Assembly: GCA_963669455.1 (NCBI GenBank)
Contig: OY770026.1
Coordinates: 2,170,001-2,234,000, forward strand
Direction: 5' to 3'
DNA from: JAWKWH01 sp963669455
GTDB taxonomy: Bacteria; Pseudomonadota; Alphaproteobacteria; Rhizobiales; Rhizobiaceae
Length of the DNA stretch: 64,000 nt
In this document: positions 10,022-19,744 of the stretch, piece by piece
Layout: each line of letters opens with the position of its first letter
Position numbering within the stretch: position 1 is the first letter of the stretch
Notes under the pieces: generated by a model
Databases searched by the model: none
The model's input: only the letters and a program-made list of their open reading frames with translations
What the model was told of the DNA's origin: nothing
Translations under genes and position numbers: made by a program

Positions 10022-10392
10022 GCGATATGTGCCTTGTACGCTGCCTCATCCATCAGCCCTTCGAGCTGGCTTTCATCGGCGATTGACATTTTCCAGAGCC
10101 AGGCACCGCCTTCCGCTTCGCTATTAAGCTTGGCCGGCTCGGCTTCCAATGCGTCATTGACTTCCGAAACGTCGCCATCCATCGGCGCGTAAACATCCGA
10201 CGCTGCCTTGACCGATTCAATCACTGCGGCAGACCCTCCCTTGGTGAGGCTGGCTCCGCTTTGCGGCAATTCGACAAACACGATATCGCCAAGCTGTTCC
10301 TGCGCGTGATCGGTAATACCCACGGTTGCGGTTCCGCCATCGACCAAAATCCACTCGTGGTCATCGGTGAAGTATTTTGTTGCCATGGTCAT
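10018..10392 (-). CDS. gcvH: Glycine cleavage system H protein
   Basis: The 124-residue lipoyl carrier shuttles the aminomethyl intermediate between GcvP, GcvT and the E3 component. The lipoylated lysine is Lys62 in the AVIESVKAASD motif, and the family opening (KYFTDDHEWI) is intact. Its start overlaps the gcvT stop, and its stop overlaps the gcvP start, each as a 4-base ATGA, giving a tightly coupled operon. Length is normal for the family. Confidence 0.97.
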   Translation of the reverse strand: MTMATKYFTDDHEWILVDGGTATVGITDHAQEQLGDIVFVELPQSGASLTKGGSAAVIESVKAASDVYAPMDGDVSEVNDALEAEPAKLNSEAEGGAWLWKMSIADESQLEGLMDEAAYKAHIA

Positions 10393-11495
10393 TTTCCCTT
10401 GAATGTGCGTGGTGAGACAAATGGAAGTGCAGTAACGGTGATCGGAATTTTCCTGTCGCGAACCTCAGCCAGCAAGGCCGTTCCAGGTTCGCCAAGTTCA
10501 AAGGCGACATAGCCCATCGAAACCGGATGTCCAGCCGACGGTCCAAAACCGCCTGAGGTAACCCGGCCGGCCAGCTCGCCATCGCTGGTATAGAGTTTCG
10601 CCCCGGCGCGAACGGGTTGGCGCCCATCCGGCTTCAAGCCAACGCGCTTTTGCTTCGCGCCGTTTTCCATCGCTAGACGCAACGCATCGGCGCCGATGAA
10701 GTTTCCCGTCTGACGCAGCGCCTTGGGGATCGCCCACATCAGCCTGGCGTCGAGCGGCGTTGTCGTCTCGTCGATATCCGAGCCGTGCAGACACAAGCCC
10801 GCCTCCAGACGAAGCGAATCGCGCGCGGCAAGGCCAACCCACTGGCAACGATCATCGGCCAGAAGCTTTTCTGCAAGTTTCATGACGTCGTCTGCCGGCG
10901 CGGCAAGTTCAAATCCGTCTTCGCCTGTGTATCCGGAACGGCTGACGAACCAGCCGGCCTTTGGTTCCTTTGCTTGCATGAAGCGAAGGTCTTCGACATC
11001 GAAACTGGCCATTGACATCAGCGCGGCGGCATCCGGCCCCTGTAACGCCAGAAACGCAAATTCCAACTCTTCGATCTTGCAGTCAAAAGCGGCGGCGTGG
11101 TGGTGCATATGGCCGAGGTCGCGTTCTGCATTGCCGGCATTGACCACCGCGATGAACCGCGTTGCGCCAAGCCTGGTGACAATCAGATCGTCGATAATCC
11201 CCGCCTCACCATTCAACAGGAACGTCAGTTTTGCATGCCCGTCCAAAATGTTGTCCGGATCGATCGGGCACAAATGAGCCAGAAACGCAGCTGATTGCAG
11301 GCCCGTGATCAGCACCAGCTTCATGTGAGAAATATCAAACAGGCCGGCATGTTCGCGTGTGTGAAGATGTTCCTTCATCACGCCCGGTTTGTAGGTCAGC
11401 GGCATTGACCAGCCGGCAAAGCCGCCAAATGTGGCGCCTGCTGCTTCATGAAGCTTTTTTAGCGGGAGTTGTCTTAGTGTCTTGGCGTCGCCCAT
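10389..11495 (-). CDS. gcvT: Aminomethyltransferase (glycine cleavage T-protein)
   Basis: The 368-residue T-protein releases ammonia from the aminomethyl-lipoyl arm of GcvH and makes 5,10-methylene-tetrahydrofolate. The folate-binding GCV_T core (GLFDISHMK, later SRSGYTGEDGFE) and the C-terminal barrel with VRAGAKLY and TSGGFGPSAGHPVSMGYV are visible. The ATG at 11495 is chosen because GGAGG precedes it by four bases. It is first in the gcvTHP operon, about 55 bases downstream of a tandem glycine riboswitch, so glycine itself should induce it. Confidence 0.96.
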   Translation of the reverse strand: MGDAKTLRQLPLKKLHEAAGATFGGFAGWSMPLTYKPGVMKEHLHTREHAGLFDISHMKLVLITGLQSAAFLAHLCPIDPDNILDGHAKLTFLLNGEAGIIDDLIVTRLGATRFIAVVNAGNAERDLGHMHHHAAAFDCKIEELEFAFLALQGPDAAALMSMASFDVEDLRFMQAKEPKAGWFVSRSGYTGEDGFELAAPADDVMKLAEKLLADDRCQWVGLAARDSLRLEAGLCLHGSDIDETTTPLDARLMWAIPKALRQTGNFIGADALRLAMENGAKQKRVGLKPDGRQPVRAGAKLYTSDGELAGRVTSGGFGPSAGHPVSMGYVAFELGEPGTALLAEVRDRKIPITVTALPFVSPRTFKGK

Positions 11496-11549
11496 GGTAC
11501 CTCCAGAGTTCAAACACAGCCATACCGCGCGGGTGGCGCGGCAAGAATG

Positions 11550-11732
11550 TGCCCCTCTGTCAGAAGCCTGAGAGACTCACATTACCGGAACTCTGTCGGC
11601 AATGCTTACACCTTCGGCGCGGGGTTTCCCCGACTTTCCAGAGTTGTTTGTCCCATCCACGGTACACTTTGCCTGAGAGATTTCGGGCGATTTCCCCTTC
11701 GGCGGCTTCCAGATGAAGCTCTCTCCCACAAA
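11550..11732 (-). promoter_or_regulatory. Tandem glycine riboswitch upstream of gcvT
   Basis: Read on the minus strand, the leader shows the two-aptamer glycine riboswitch pattern. The first aptamer runs GGGAGAG ... GCCGCCGAAGGGGAAA ... ATCTCTCAGGCAAA. A short linker, ACCGTGGATGGGACA, leads to the second aptamer with AACTCTGGAAAG ... GCGCCGAAGGTGTAAGC ... GAGTCTCTCAGGCTTCTGACAGAGGGG. In known examples glycine binding turns on gcvT expression. The expression platform between 11550 and the gcvT start was not resolved. Confidence 0.93.
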
Positions 11733-11911
11733 TGGGTAGGATCTTACGATCCACAACGGTATTACCGTTAGCCGATCCTGCGCCGTTTGTCATCAGCTTA
11801 AATCAATCTTTCGGTTGAATGATCGCAGGGACCCAAAGTGCAGTCGTTTGAATGCTGCTGAAGCGGTCCGGAGCCGGGGTCAGAATACGCTCTGACCCCG
11901 TCTGCCGTGCA
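11733..11911. other. Intergenic region upstream of the glycine riboswitch
   Basis: This stretch should hold the gcvT promoter (minus strand) and the 3' end of the porin-like gene transcript. Apart from the hairpin at 11875-11900 nothing distinctive is seen. Confidence 0.35.
11875..11900 (-). terminator. Perfect 10-bp stem-loop after the porin-like gene
   Basis: CGGGGTCAGA and TCTGACCCCG form a perfect 10-bp inverted repeat around a 6-nt loop, 11 bases after the stop of the porin-like gene. No T-run follows on the minus strand, so it may be a transcript-stabilising hairpin, a repeat element or a weak terminator. Confidence 0.45.
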
Positions 11912-12727
<816 letters not shown>

Positions 12728-13014
12728 AGGACCCCCCTTGCGCGCGAAATGTGCAGTAGTATGTAAAATTCGTTGAGTGCAAATATCAACTAAGCTTCGC
12801 GTAACTATCAGATAGCAAAAGCAAAAAAGTTGCCCGATGACAATTGCACAAAAGTGCTACTTCACCGGCGCAAGGAAAACGCATGGGCCTTGTCAACAGG
12901 TATTTTGCCTGTTGGCGCAGATCAGCCAGTGCCCGAACCCTGTACTTTGGGAGGAGATGCATTGAAACGGTTCTTGTCTCGTGAGATTGTTTCTCAATGA
13001 AAGGGCCTGTTGCA
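12728..13014. other. Divergent intergenic region
   Basis: A 287-bp A+T-rich spacer separates the porin-like gene from the NosR-like gene and must contain both promoters. I see no convincing consensus promoter, operator or RNA motif in it. Confidence 0.4.
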
Positions 13015-15117
13015 ATGATGTTAGCCGGGAGGCTGTTGCCGATCTTGGCGGCAGCGATATGTCTTTTATACTCGGTGACTTCTGCGGCCATTGCTGAGAC
13101 CATGGAGCGTGAGGCAGCATCGGCCCATATCGAGCCGCCTTATGCGTTGGGCGAACCGATCGGTGATGGTGGCTGGGAGCTTATCAATCTGGACGGACGT
13201 GTTGCCGGTTACGCTTTTGAAAGCGTGCCGCTGGCGCCGCTGCCCGGCTTTTCCGGTACAACGATTAATCTGTTCGTTCAAATCACGCTGGAAGGAAAAT
13301 TCATCGACGTGGACCTTGTCGAGCACAAAGAGCCGATCTTTGTCTCCGGGCTCGACGGCGCTTTGTTCCATGAATTCGTCACCCAATATAAGGGATATTC
13401 GATCAACGATTCGCTGGTGGTTGGCGTTCCCTATGGCGACCAGCGCTCCGGCAGCTCACTGGTCTATCTGGATGGGGTAGCCAAGGCGACCGCGAGTGTT
13501 CGCATTGCCCATGAATCAGTTCTCGGCGCTGCATTTGCCATTGCCCGCGATAAATTCGCTGGCTTCGGGCCGCGCATCCCGGTCAACCCCAAGCTCGATC
13601 ACGACGAAAAATTCACCTGGGATATGCTGGTCGAACAGGGTATTGCCAAGCGGCGCATCGTCAACAATGCGGAGCTACAGTCGGCCTTTGCCGGGACGCT
13701 TTGGGCGGACGATGATCCTGAAGCGCTCGACGAGCCCGACGGGGTCTACATTGATCTGTGGGTTGTTGATATCGGTTCACCAGCAATCGCAAGGGCAGTG
13801 CTGTCGAAATACTCTTTTGGCGAATTGCAGCGCTTTGTCGAGATTTCGAAAGACGATGAGCCGATTTTGATGATTGAAGCCGGCCGGCACGGGCTGGTGT
13901 CGGAGGATTTCGTCCGCAACACCAGTCCCGACCTGATTTCTGCCTCTCAGGACGGATTTCCGGTGGCGCTGCGCGATTCCGATCTTGATGTCGAGTTGAA
14001 AAGTGGTGTGCCTGAGGGCGAGGCGATGATTTTGCGTACCGACCGGCGGCTCGGATTTGATCCGACGCGGGAGTGGGCGCTTTCCCTACGTGCAGTTCGC
14101 AAACACGGAGTGTTTCGTCCGGAAATTGGCTCCGTCGACTTTTCTGTGATGTATCAAATGCCGGAGCGGTTTTACAATCGCGATGTTCCGCCGCAGCCTG
14201 AACCGCCCTGGAAGCAGGCGCTGGCACAGCGTGGCGCGGACATGATCGGGCTTACCATAATGCTTGTGGTTGTCTGTGGAGCCATGATCTTCTTTATGCC
14301 GCGACTGGCTGGTCATCGCCATTATACCGCCATTCGCCTTTCCGTCCTGGCGTTGGTGATCGGTTTCGTCGGCTGGTGGGGGCAGGGCCAATTGTCCATC
14401 GTGACACCGCTTGGCGTCATGAAGGCATTGGCGGAAGGAAGAAGTCTCGAATTTTTGGTCTACGATCCGTTCTCGCTCTTGATCTGGGCTGTGGTATTGT
14501 TGTCGTTCGTCTATTGGGGCAGGGGACTTTTTTGCGGCTGGCTGTGCCCGTTTGGCGCGATGCAGGAATTTGCCCACCATATCGGCCGCCTTCTCAAAAT
14601 CAGACAGATCGATATTCCGGCGCGATTGGACCGGCAATTGGTTTGGGTGAAATATGTTGTTCTTGTCGTGCTTGTGGCAAGCGCGTTTTTGTCACCTGCG
14701 CTCAATAGCAAACTGATTGAAGTCGAGCCATTTAAGACCGCGGTCACCACCTATTTCGTGCGCGAATGGTATTTCGTTGCCTATGCGGTTGGATTGCTTC
14801 TGATCAGCATGGTCGTCTTCAAGGGATTTTGCCGCTACATTTGCCCGCTTGGTGCCTTTATGGCGATCGGCGGTCTGCTGCGGGGCAGGGATTGGATTGA
14901 GCGGCGTGCCGATTGCGGCAGTCCGTGCCAGCTTTGCAGGGTCAGCTGCGCTTACAAGGCAATCAAGCCAAATGGCTCAATACGTTATGACGAATGTTTT
15001 CAGTGCCTTGATTGCGTAACAATCTATGAGGACCGCAAAAAATGCGTGCCGCTAAGACTAGCAGATAAGGGCAAACAGTTGCGGACGAAACCGGTTCGCG
15101 AGAAGGAATTGGCATGA
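13015..15117 (+). CDS. nosR: NosR/NirI-family membrane flavoprotein and polyferredoxin
   Basis: This 700-residue protein has the full NosR architecture. A signal/anchor helix is followed by a periplasmic FMN-binding domain in which Thr159 (D-G-V-A-K-A-T-A-S) sits where FMN is covalently attached in NosR/RnfG proteins. Several membrane helices come next, with two CxxxCP motifs (FCGWLCPFG, FCRYICPLG), then a cytoplasmic double [4Fe-4S] domain (CGSPCQLCRVSC and CFQCLDC). In denitrifiers NosR passes electrons to N2O reductase. Here nosZ, nosD and nosF are absent, so the electron acceptor is unknown. The ATG at 13015 follows AAAGGG; 12997 is the alternative. Its stop overlaps the apbE start. Confidence 0.85.
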   Translation: MMLAGRLLPILAAAICLLYSVTSAAIAETMEREAASAHIEPPYALGEPIGDGGWELINLDGRVAGYAFESVPLAPLPGFSGTTINLFVQITLEGKFIDVDLVEHKEPIFVSGLDGALFHEFVTQYKGYSINDSLVVGVPYGDQRSGSSLVYLDGVAKATASVRIAHESVLGAAFAIARDKFAGFGPRIPVNPKLDHDEKFTWDMLVEQGIAKRRIVNNAELQSAFAGTLWADDDPEALDEPDGVYIDLWVVDIGSPAIARAVLSKYSFGELQRFVEISKDDEPILMIEAGRHGLVSEDFVRNTSPDLISASQDGFPVALRDSDLDVELKSGVPEGEAMILRTDRRLGFDPTREWALSLRAVRKHGVFRPEIGSVDFSVMYQMPERFYNRDVPPQPEPPWKQALAQRGADMIGLTIMLVVVCGAMIFFMPRLAGHRHYTAIRLSVLALVIGFVGWWGQGQLSIVTPLGVMKALAEGRSLEFLVYDPFSLLIWAVVLLSFVYWGRGLFCGWLCPFGAMQEFAHHIGRLLKIRQIDIPARLDRQLVWVKYVVLVVLVASAFLSPALNSKLIEVEPFKTAVTTYFVREWYFVAYAVGLLLISMVVFKGFCRYICPLGAFMAIGGLLRGRDWIERRADCGSPCQLCRVSCAYKAIKPNGSIRYDECFQCLDCVTIYEDRKKCVPLRLADKGKQLRTKPVREKELA

Positions 15118-16037
15118 TCACGCGGAGGCGGTTTTTGGCGATTGCGGCTTTTTCAGCCGGCTCGATTGGTGCCTTGACCGGTAAGGCCGATGCGGTCTGG
15201 CGCGGCCGCGCATTCGGCGCGGATATTTCCATTGCCCTTCATGGGCCCGATGCCGGCAGGGATACCGCCTTGGCGGCGGCGCGTGACACGATCAGCAGGA
15301 TCGAGCACCTGTTCTCAATCTATGATCCCGGTTCGCAATTGTCTGTGCTGAACCGGACCGGAAGACTGACAATGCCGCCGGAATTTGCCCGCCTGGTCCA
15401 GATTGCGGACCGGGTCCACGCACAGTCGGACGGATTGTTCGATCCAACCATCCAGCCGCTTTTTGCCGCAAAGCTTCGCGTCGCTGGCTCCGGCCAGGCG
15501 CTGGGTGAGGAAATCTGGAACAGGATCGGCTGGCGGCATGTTCGATTTGATGATCGTGAGATCGCCTTTACGCAAGCTGGCATGTCGATCACATTCAACG
15601 GTATTGCGCAGGGCTTTGCCACCGACCGCGTAGCGGAGACACTATCGTCTCATGGCTATGATCAGGCGGTGGTCAATATTGGCGAATATCGTGTGGGTGA
15701 CAGGGCTGCCGCCATAGGTGTGGCCAATCAGGCCGGAGATATGCTTGCTGAGTTGCAACTGAAAAATCAGGCCGTGGCAACGACGGCTTCAGACGGGTTC
15801 ATGTTTGCAGATGGGTCCGGACACATTCTGGCCCCGGGCCGCACAGATGAGCAGCCAGCCTGGAAAACGGTAAGCGTTGTTGCCGACACCGCAGCCGTTG
15901 CCGATGGCATGTCTACCGCTCTTGCGCTGTCGCCCGATGACCAGCTCGCATTGCGGCTGGTCAAGGGGGATATCATATCAACCGCCATCATGCAGCGGTT
16001 GGATGGGAAGGTCGTCACACGAGGTGAAACGCTCTGA
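15114..16037 (+). CDS. apbE: FAD:protein FMN transferase (ApbE/NosX family)
   Basis: This 307-residue exported ApbE-family enzyme attaches FMN through a phosphoester bond to Thr/Ser of a periplasmic target. The N terminus carries a Tat-type signal (ITRRRFLAIAAFSAG), and the body shows the family blocks IEHLFSIYDPGSQLSVLNR, SDGLFDPTI, FNGIAQGFATDRV and ATTASDG. The start overlaps the NosR-like stop as ATGA, so the obvious substrate is that protein's FMN-binding domain. It corresponds to NosX of denitrifiers. Confidence 0.92.
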   Translation: MITRRRFLAIAAFSAGSIGALTGKADAVWRGRAFGADISIALHGPDAGRDTALAAARDTISRIEHLFSIYDPGSQLSVLNRTGRLTMPPEFARLVQIADRVHAQSDGLFDPTIQPLFAAKLRVAGSGQALGEEIWNRIGWRHVRFDDREIAFTQAGMSITFNGIAQGFATDRVAETLSSHGYDQAVVNIGEYRVGDRAAAIGVANQAGDMLAELQLKNQAVATTASDGFMFADGSGHILAPGRTDEQPAWKTVSVVADTAAVADGMSTALALSPDDQLALRLVKGDIISTAIMQRLDGKVVTRGETL

Positions 16038-16044
16038 AAGCAGA

Positions 16045-16488
16045 TCAGTCTGTTGCCGCATCCGGTGAAAACGTCTTCAGATAGGCCATCAGATCCGTGA
16101 TCTGCTGATCTTTTTTCAAGCCAGCAAAGCTCATTTTGGTTTTCTTGATGAATTTCTTCGGCTTTTTGAGGAATTCGGTAATCGTTTCATCATTCCAGAC
16201 CAGGCCGCCTTCGCCTGCGGCGATCATGGCCTTGGAATATTTAAAACCTTCAATCGTGCCTGCGGTCCGGCCGAAGACATCATTGAGATGAGGTCCGACC
16301 TTGTTCTTGGCATCCTCACCAACGGTATGGCAAGCCTTGCATTTTTTAAAAACTTTCTCGCCTGCTTTCAAATGCCCATCGGCATAAGCCGGTTGCGCAA
16401 GCGCAAATGCCGCAGCCAGGGCCGCAGCACCGGCAAGCATATGCCGGTGCGAGGGGAGTTTTGCAGGCGTGAATTTCACAGTGAACAT
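16045..16488 (-). CDS. Soluble cytochrome c (c2/c550-like)
   Basis: The 147-residue precursor of a periplasmic class I cytochrome c has a signal peptide ending AQPAYA, the haem site CKACH and a distal methionine in KTKMSF; the GPHLNDVFGRTAG and NDETITEFLKKPKKFI blocks are typical of mitochondrial-type cytochrome c. The ATG at 16488 is chosen because GGAG precedes it; an upstream TTG at 16503 contains that site. It begins only 24 bases after coxM on the same strand, so it is probably the last gene of the cox-like operon and may take electrons from that enzyme. Confidence 0.9.
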   Translation of the reverse strand: MFTVKFTPAKLPSHRHMLAGAAALAAAFALAQPAYADGHLKAGEKVFKKCKACHTVGEDAKNKVGPHLNDVFGRTAGTIEGFKYSKAMIAAGEGGLVWNDETITEFLKKPKKFIKKTKMSFAGLKKDQQITDLMAYLKTFSPDAATD

Positions 16489-16512
16489 ATAGTTGTACTC
16501 CAAAATGGAACT

Positions 16513-17310
16513 CTATCCCGCCGCCGCGACCGCGCGTTTGGCCATGACTTTGACCAGATTGGCGCGATAGGCAGCATCGCCGTGTATGTCGGATAACATG
16601 CTGGCCGTGTCAACTGCGACATCTGCAACAGCATCTGCCGACCAGTTGCCTGATAGCGCCTGCTCCATTCCCTCGTGGCGGAATGCCCCGTCAGATCCGG
16701 CTCCGGTCACGCCAACCCTTACGCCTCCGCCCGACTTGGCCACGAAAACACCCGCCATGGCATATCGCGATGCCGGGTTGGGGAATTTCTCATAGGCTGC
16801 TTTGTCCGGGGCGTTAAACGAGACCTCTGTGATGACTTCGCCATCGTTGAGGGCCGTCTCGAACAGGCCGACGAAATAATCGCTTGCGCTGATGGTGCGC
16901 TGGTTGGTGGTAATCTGGGCATCGAGCGCCAGCATTGCAGCCGGATAGTCGGCGGCCGGGTCATTGTTGGCGATCGAACCGCCAAGCGTGCCCATATGGC
17001 GCACGGCCGGGTCGCCGATTTGGCTCGCCAGATCGCAAAGCGCCGCGCAGACGGCGCGCAGTTCGGCAGAAGAGGCCACTTCCGCATGCGTCGTCGTCGC
17101 ACCGATTGTAACCTGTGATCCGCTCACAGAAATACCCTTGGTTGCACCGATGTGACGCAGGTCAATCAGGTCACTTGGTTCGGCAAGACGCTGCTTGATC
17201 GTCGGGATCAGGGTTTGCCCGCCTGCGATGTATTTAGGATCGCTGGCCGAACCTGCCAGACTGGCCGCTTCATCAACGGAAGAGGCGCGGTGGTATTTTG
17301 CACTTGTCAT
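16513..17310 (-). CDS. coxM: Molybdenum hydroxylase FAD subunit (CoxM-like)
   Basis: The 265-residue medium subunit of a xanthine dehydrogenase/CO dehydrogenase-family enzyme binds FAD. The PCMH-type FAD site is seen in AGGQTLIPTIKQRL and TLGGSIANNDPAADYPAAMLAL, followed by the CO_deh_flav C-terminal domain. The start at 17310 is chosen because AAGGAGG lies eight bases upstream. It is the fourth gene of coxG-S-L-M and is followed at once by a cytochrome c gene, which differs from classical aerobic CO dehydrogenase clusters. Confidence 0.9.
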   Translation of the reverse strand: MTSAKYHRASSVDEAASLAGSASDPKYIAGGQTLIPTIKQRLAEPSDLIDLRHIGATKGISVSGSQVTIGATTTHAEVASSAELRAVCAALCDLASQIGDPAVRHMGTLGGSIANNDPAADYPAAMLALDAQITTNQRTISASDYFVGLFETALNDGEVITEVSFNAPDKAAYEKFPNPASRYAMAGVFVAKSGGGVRVGVTGAGSDGAFRHEGMEQALSGNWSADAVADVAVDTASMLSDIHGDAAYRANLVKVMAKRAVAAAG

Positions 17311-17323
17311 GATTTTGTCCTCC

Positions 17324-19666
17324 TTAGCCGTTGATTGCCGCCCAAACGCGCTGCGGCGTTGCGGGCATTGCCAACGTGTTGTTACTGATCGCATCGGTTA
17401 TCGCGTTCATAAATGCCGGTGGTGAACCAATGGCGCCGGCCTCACCGCAGCCCTTCATTCCAAGCGGATTGCCGGGGCAGAGCGTCTCACTGGTTGAAAC
17501 CTTAAAGCTCGGCAGGTCGCCGGCACGCGGCATCTGGTAGTCCATGTAGCTGGCCGTTAGAAGCTGGCCCTCATCGTCATAGATGGCGTGCTCCATCATC
17601 GCCTGTCCGATACCCTGGGCTATGCCGCCATGGACCTGGCCTTCGACGATCATCGGGTTGATGATTTTCCCGAAATCGTCAGCGGCAACGAACTGGATGA
17701 CGTCTGTAACACCGGTCTCCGGATCAACCTCGACCTCGCAGATGTAGCAGCCTGCGGGGAAGGTGAAGTTGGTGGGATCGTAAAACGCCCCTTCCTTCAG
17801 TCCGGGTTCCATGCCGTCGGGCAGGTTGTGGCCGGTATAGGCACCGAGGCAGACCTCATGCCATCCCAGTTTCTTGTCGGTTCCAGCTACCGTCACTTCG
17901 CCGTTTTCGATGACGATGTCACCTTCATCGGCCTCAAGCATATGGGCAGCGATTTTCTTCGCCTTGGCCTCAACCTTGTCGAGTGCCTTGACGATCGCCG
18001 ACATGCCGACAGCACCGGAGCGCGAGCCGTAGGTGCCCATGCCGAACTGCACCTTGTCGGTGTCGCCATGAACGATCTGCACATTGTCGGTAGGCACGCC
18101 AAACCTATCGGAGACAAGCTGGGTAAAGGTTGTCTCATGTCCCTGGCCGTGGCTGTGTGATCCGGTCAGGATTTCAACCGTGCCGACCGGATTGACGCGG
18201 ACTTCAGCTGATTCCCAAAGCCCGACACCGGCGCCAAGAGAGCCAACGGCTGCAGACGGCGCGATGCCGCATGCTTCGATGTAGCAGGACATGCCGATGC
18301 CTCTGAGCTTGCCGCGGCTTTCAGCGTCGGCCCTGCGGGCTGCAAAGCCTGCATAATCAGAGGCAGCCATGGCAGCGTCGAGGCTGGCTGAATAGTCACC
18401 GGCATCATAGGCCATGATCACCGGCGTTTGATGCGGGAATTCGGTGACGAAGTTTGCCCGGCGCAATTCAGCCGGGTCAACGCCCAGTTCGCGCGCTGCC
18501 GTTTCCATCATACGCTCGACTACATAGGTCGCTTCCGGCCTGCCGGCGCCGCGATAGGCGTCAACCGGCGTGGTGTTGGTATAAACCGTCTTCACGTTGC
18601 AGTGGATGTTGGCGATGTTGTACTGGCCCGACAACAATGTTGCATAAAGATAGGTCGGTACCGAAGACGAAAACAGCGACATGTAGGCGCCGAGATTGGC
18701 AACCGTTTCAACCTTGAAACCGGTGATCTTGTTGTTGGCGTCAAACCCCATCTTCGCCTTGGTGATATGATCGCGGCCATGCGCGTCGGTCAAAAAGGCT
18801 TCGGTGCGCTCGCTGGTCCATTTGACCGCTGGCACGCCGGCACGCTTCGCCGCCCAAAGGCATACGATTTCTTCCGGGTAGATGTAGATTTTCGAGCCGA
18901 AACCGCCACCGACATCCGGCGCAATCACGCGCAGTTTGTGCTCGGGCGCAACCTGGTAGAACGCCGACAGCACCAGCCTTGCCACATGCGGGTTCTGGCT
19001 GGTTGTGTAAAGCGTGTAGTGGTCTTCTGCTTCGTCATAAAGCGCCAGCGCCGAACGTGGTTCCATCGGGTTGGGCGAAAGCCGGTTGTTGGTGATATCC
19101 AGTTCGACGATCTTGGCTGACCCGGCAAGCGCCGCATCGGTCGGCGCCTCGTCACCGATCTCCCAGTCGTAGATGATATTGTTGGCTGCTTCGGGATGCA
19201 GCTGCGGGGCGCCATCGCCCATCGCTTTGACCGCATCGACCACTGCCGGCAGGACTTCGTAGTCGATGCTGACTGCTTCTGCTGCCGCCTTTGCCTCACT
19301 TTGGCTTTCGGCGATAACCACCGCGGCGGCATCTCCCACATAGCGAACATGTTCGGTTGCCAGCGCCGACCAGGCGCCCATATTCATTGGCGAACCGTCT
19401 TTGGAATGGATCATCCAGCCGCAGATGATATTGCCGATACCGTCGCCGGTAAGCTGTTTGCCGTCGAGAACCGCTGTAACACCCGGCATCGATTCAGCAG
19501 CGGATTTGTCGATCCCCTTGATGCGGGCATGGGCATGCGGAGAGCGTACAAAAGCGGCGTATTGCATACCCGCCACCTTGTGGTCATCCGTATATTTTCC
19601 CTTGCCGGTGATGAAGCGCTTGTCTTCTTTGCGCAGCACTTTTGCGCCGATGCCTTCCATGCCCAT
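17324..19666 (-). CDS. Molybdenum hydroxylase large subunit, form II (CoxL-like, not a true CO dehydrogenase)
   Basis: The 780-residue catalytic subunit binds molybdopterin cytosine dinucleotide. Seen are VGGGFGSK, the active-site loop AYRGAGR (residues 370-376), QGHETTFTQL and the catalytic glutamate in KGCGEAGAIG (Glu742). Genuine form I CO dehydrogenases carry AYRCSFR in the loop; AYRGAGR marks form II enzymes, whose substrates are mostly unknown and often suspected to be aldehydes or N-heterocycles. The ATG at 19666 follows GGAGG by eight bases. The nearby PQQ alcohol dehydrogenase makes an aldehyde substrate attractive, but that is inference. Confidence 0.9.
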   Translation of the reverse strand: MGMEGIGAKVLRKEDKRFITGKGKYTDDHKVAGMQYAAFVRSPHAHARIKGIDKSAAESMPGVTAVLDGKQLTGDGIGNIICGWMIHSKDGSPMNMGAWSALATEHVRYVGDAAAVVIAESQSEAKAAAEAVSIDYEVLPAVVDAVKAMGDGAPQLHPEAANNIIYDWEIGDEAPTDAALAGSAKIVELDITNNRLSPNPMEPRSALALYDEAEDHYTLYTTSQNPHVARLVLSAFYQVAPEHKLRVIAPDVGGGFGSKIYIYPEEIVCLWAAKRAGVPAVKWTSERTEAFLTDAHGRDHITKAKMGFDANNKITGFKVETVANLGAYMSLFSSSVPTYLYATLLSGQYNIANIHCNVKTVYTNTTPVDAYRGAGRPEATYVVERMMETAARELGVDPAELRRANFVTEFPHQTPVIMAYDAGDYSASLDAAMAASDYAGFAARRADAESRGKLRGIGMSCYIEACGIAPSAAVGSLGAGVGLWESAEVRVNPVGTVEILTGSHSHGQGHETTFTQLVSDRFGVPTDNVQIVHGDTDKVQFGMGTYGSRSGAVGMSAIVKALDKVEAKAKKIAAHMLEADEGDIVIENGEVTVAGTDKKLGWHEVCLGAYTGHNLPDGMEPGLKEGAFYDPTNFTFPAGCYICEVEVDPETGVTDVIQFVAADDFGKIINPMIVEGQVHGGIAQGIGQAMMEHAIYDDEGQLLTASYMDYQMPRAGDLPSFKVSTSETLCPGNPLGMKGCGEAGAIGSPPAFMNAITDAISNNTLAMPATPQRVWAAING

Positions 19667-19744
19667 GTGGCTTTCCTCCAAATTTCATTTCGGGCCCGAA
19701 GCCCGGGAATTACTGCTGTTCGAGTGGCGGTTCTAAGGGTTCGG

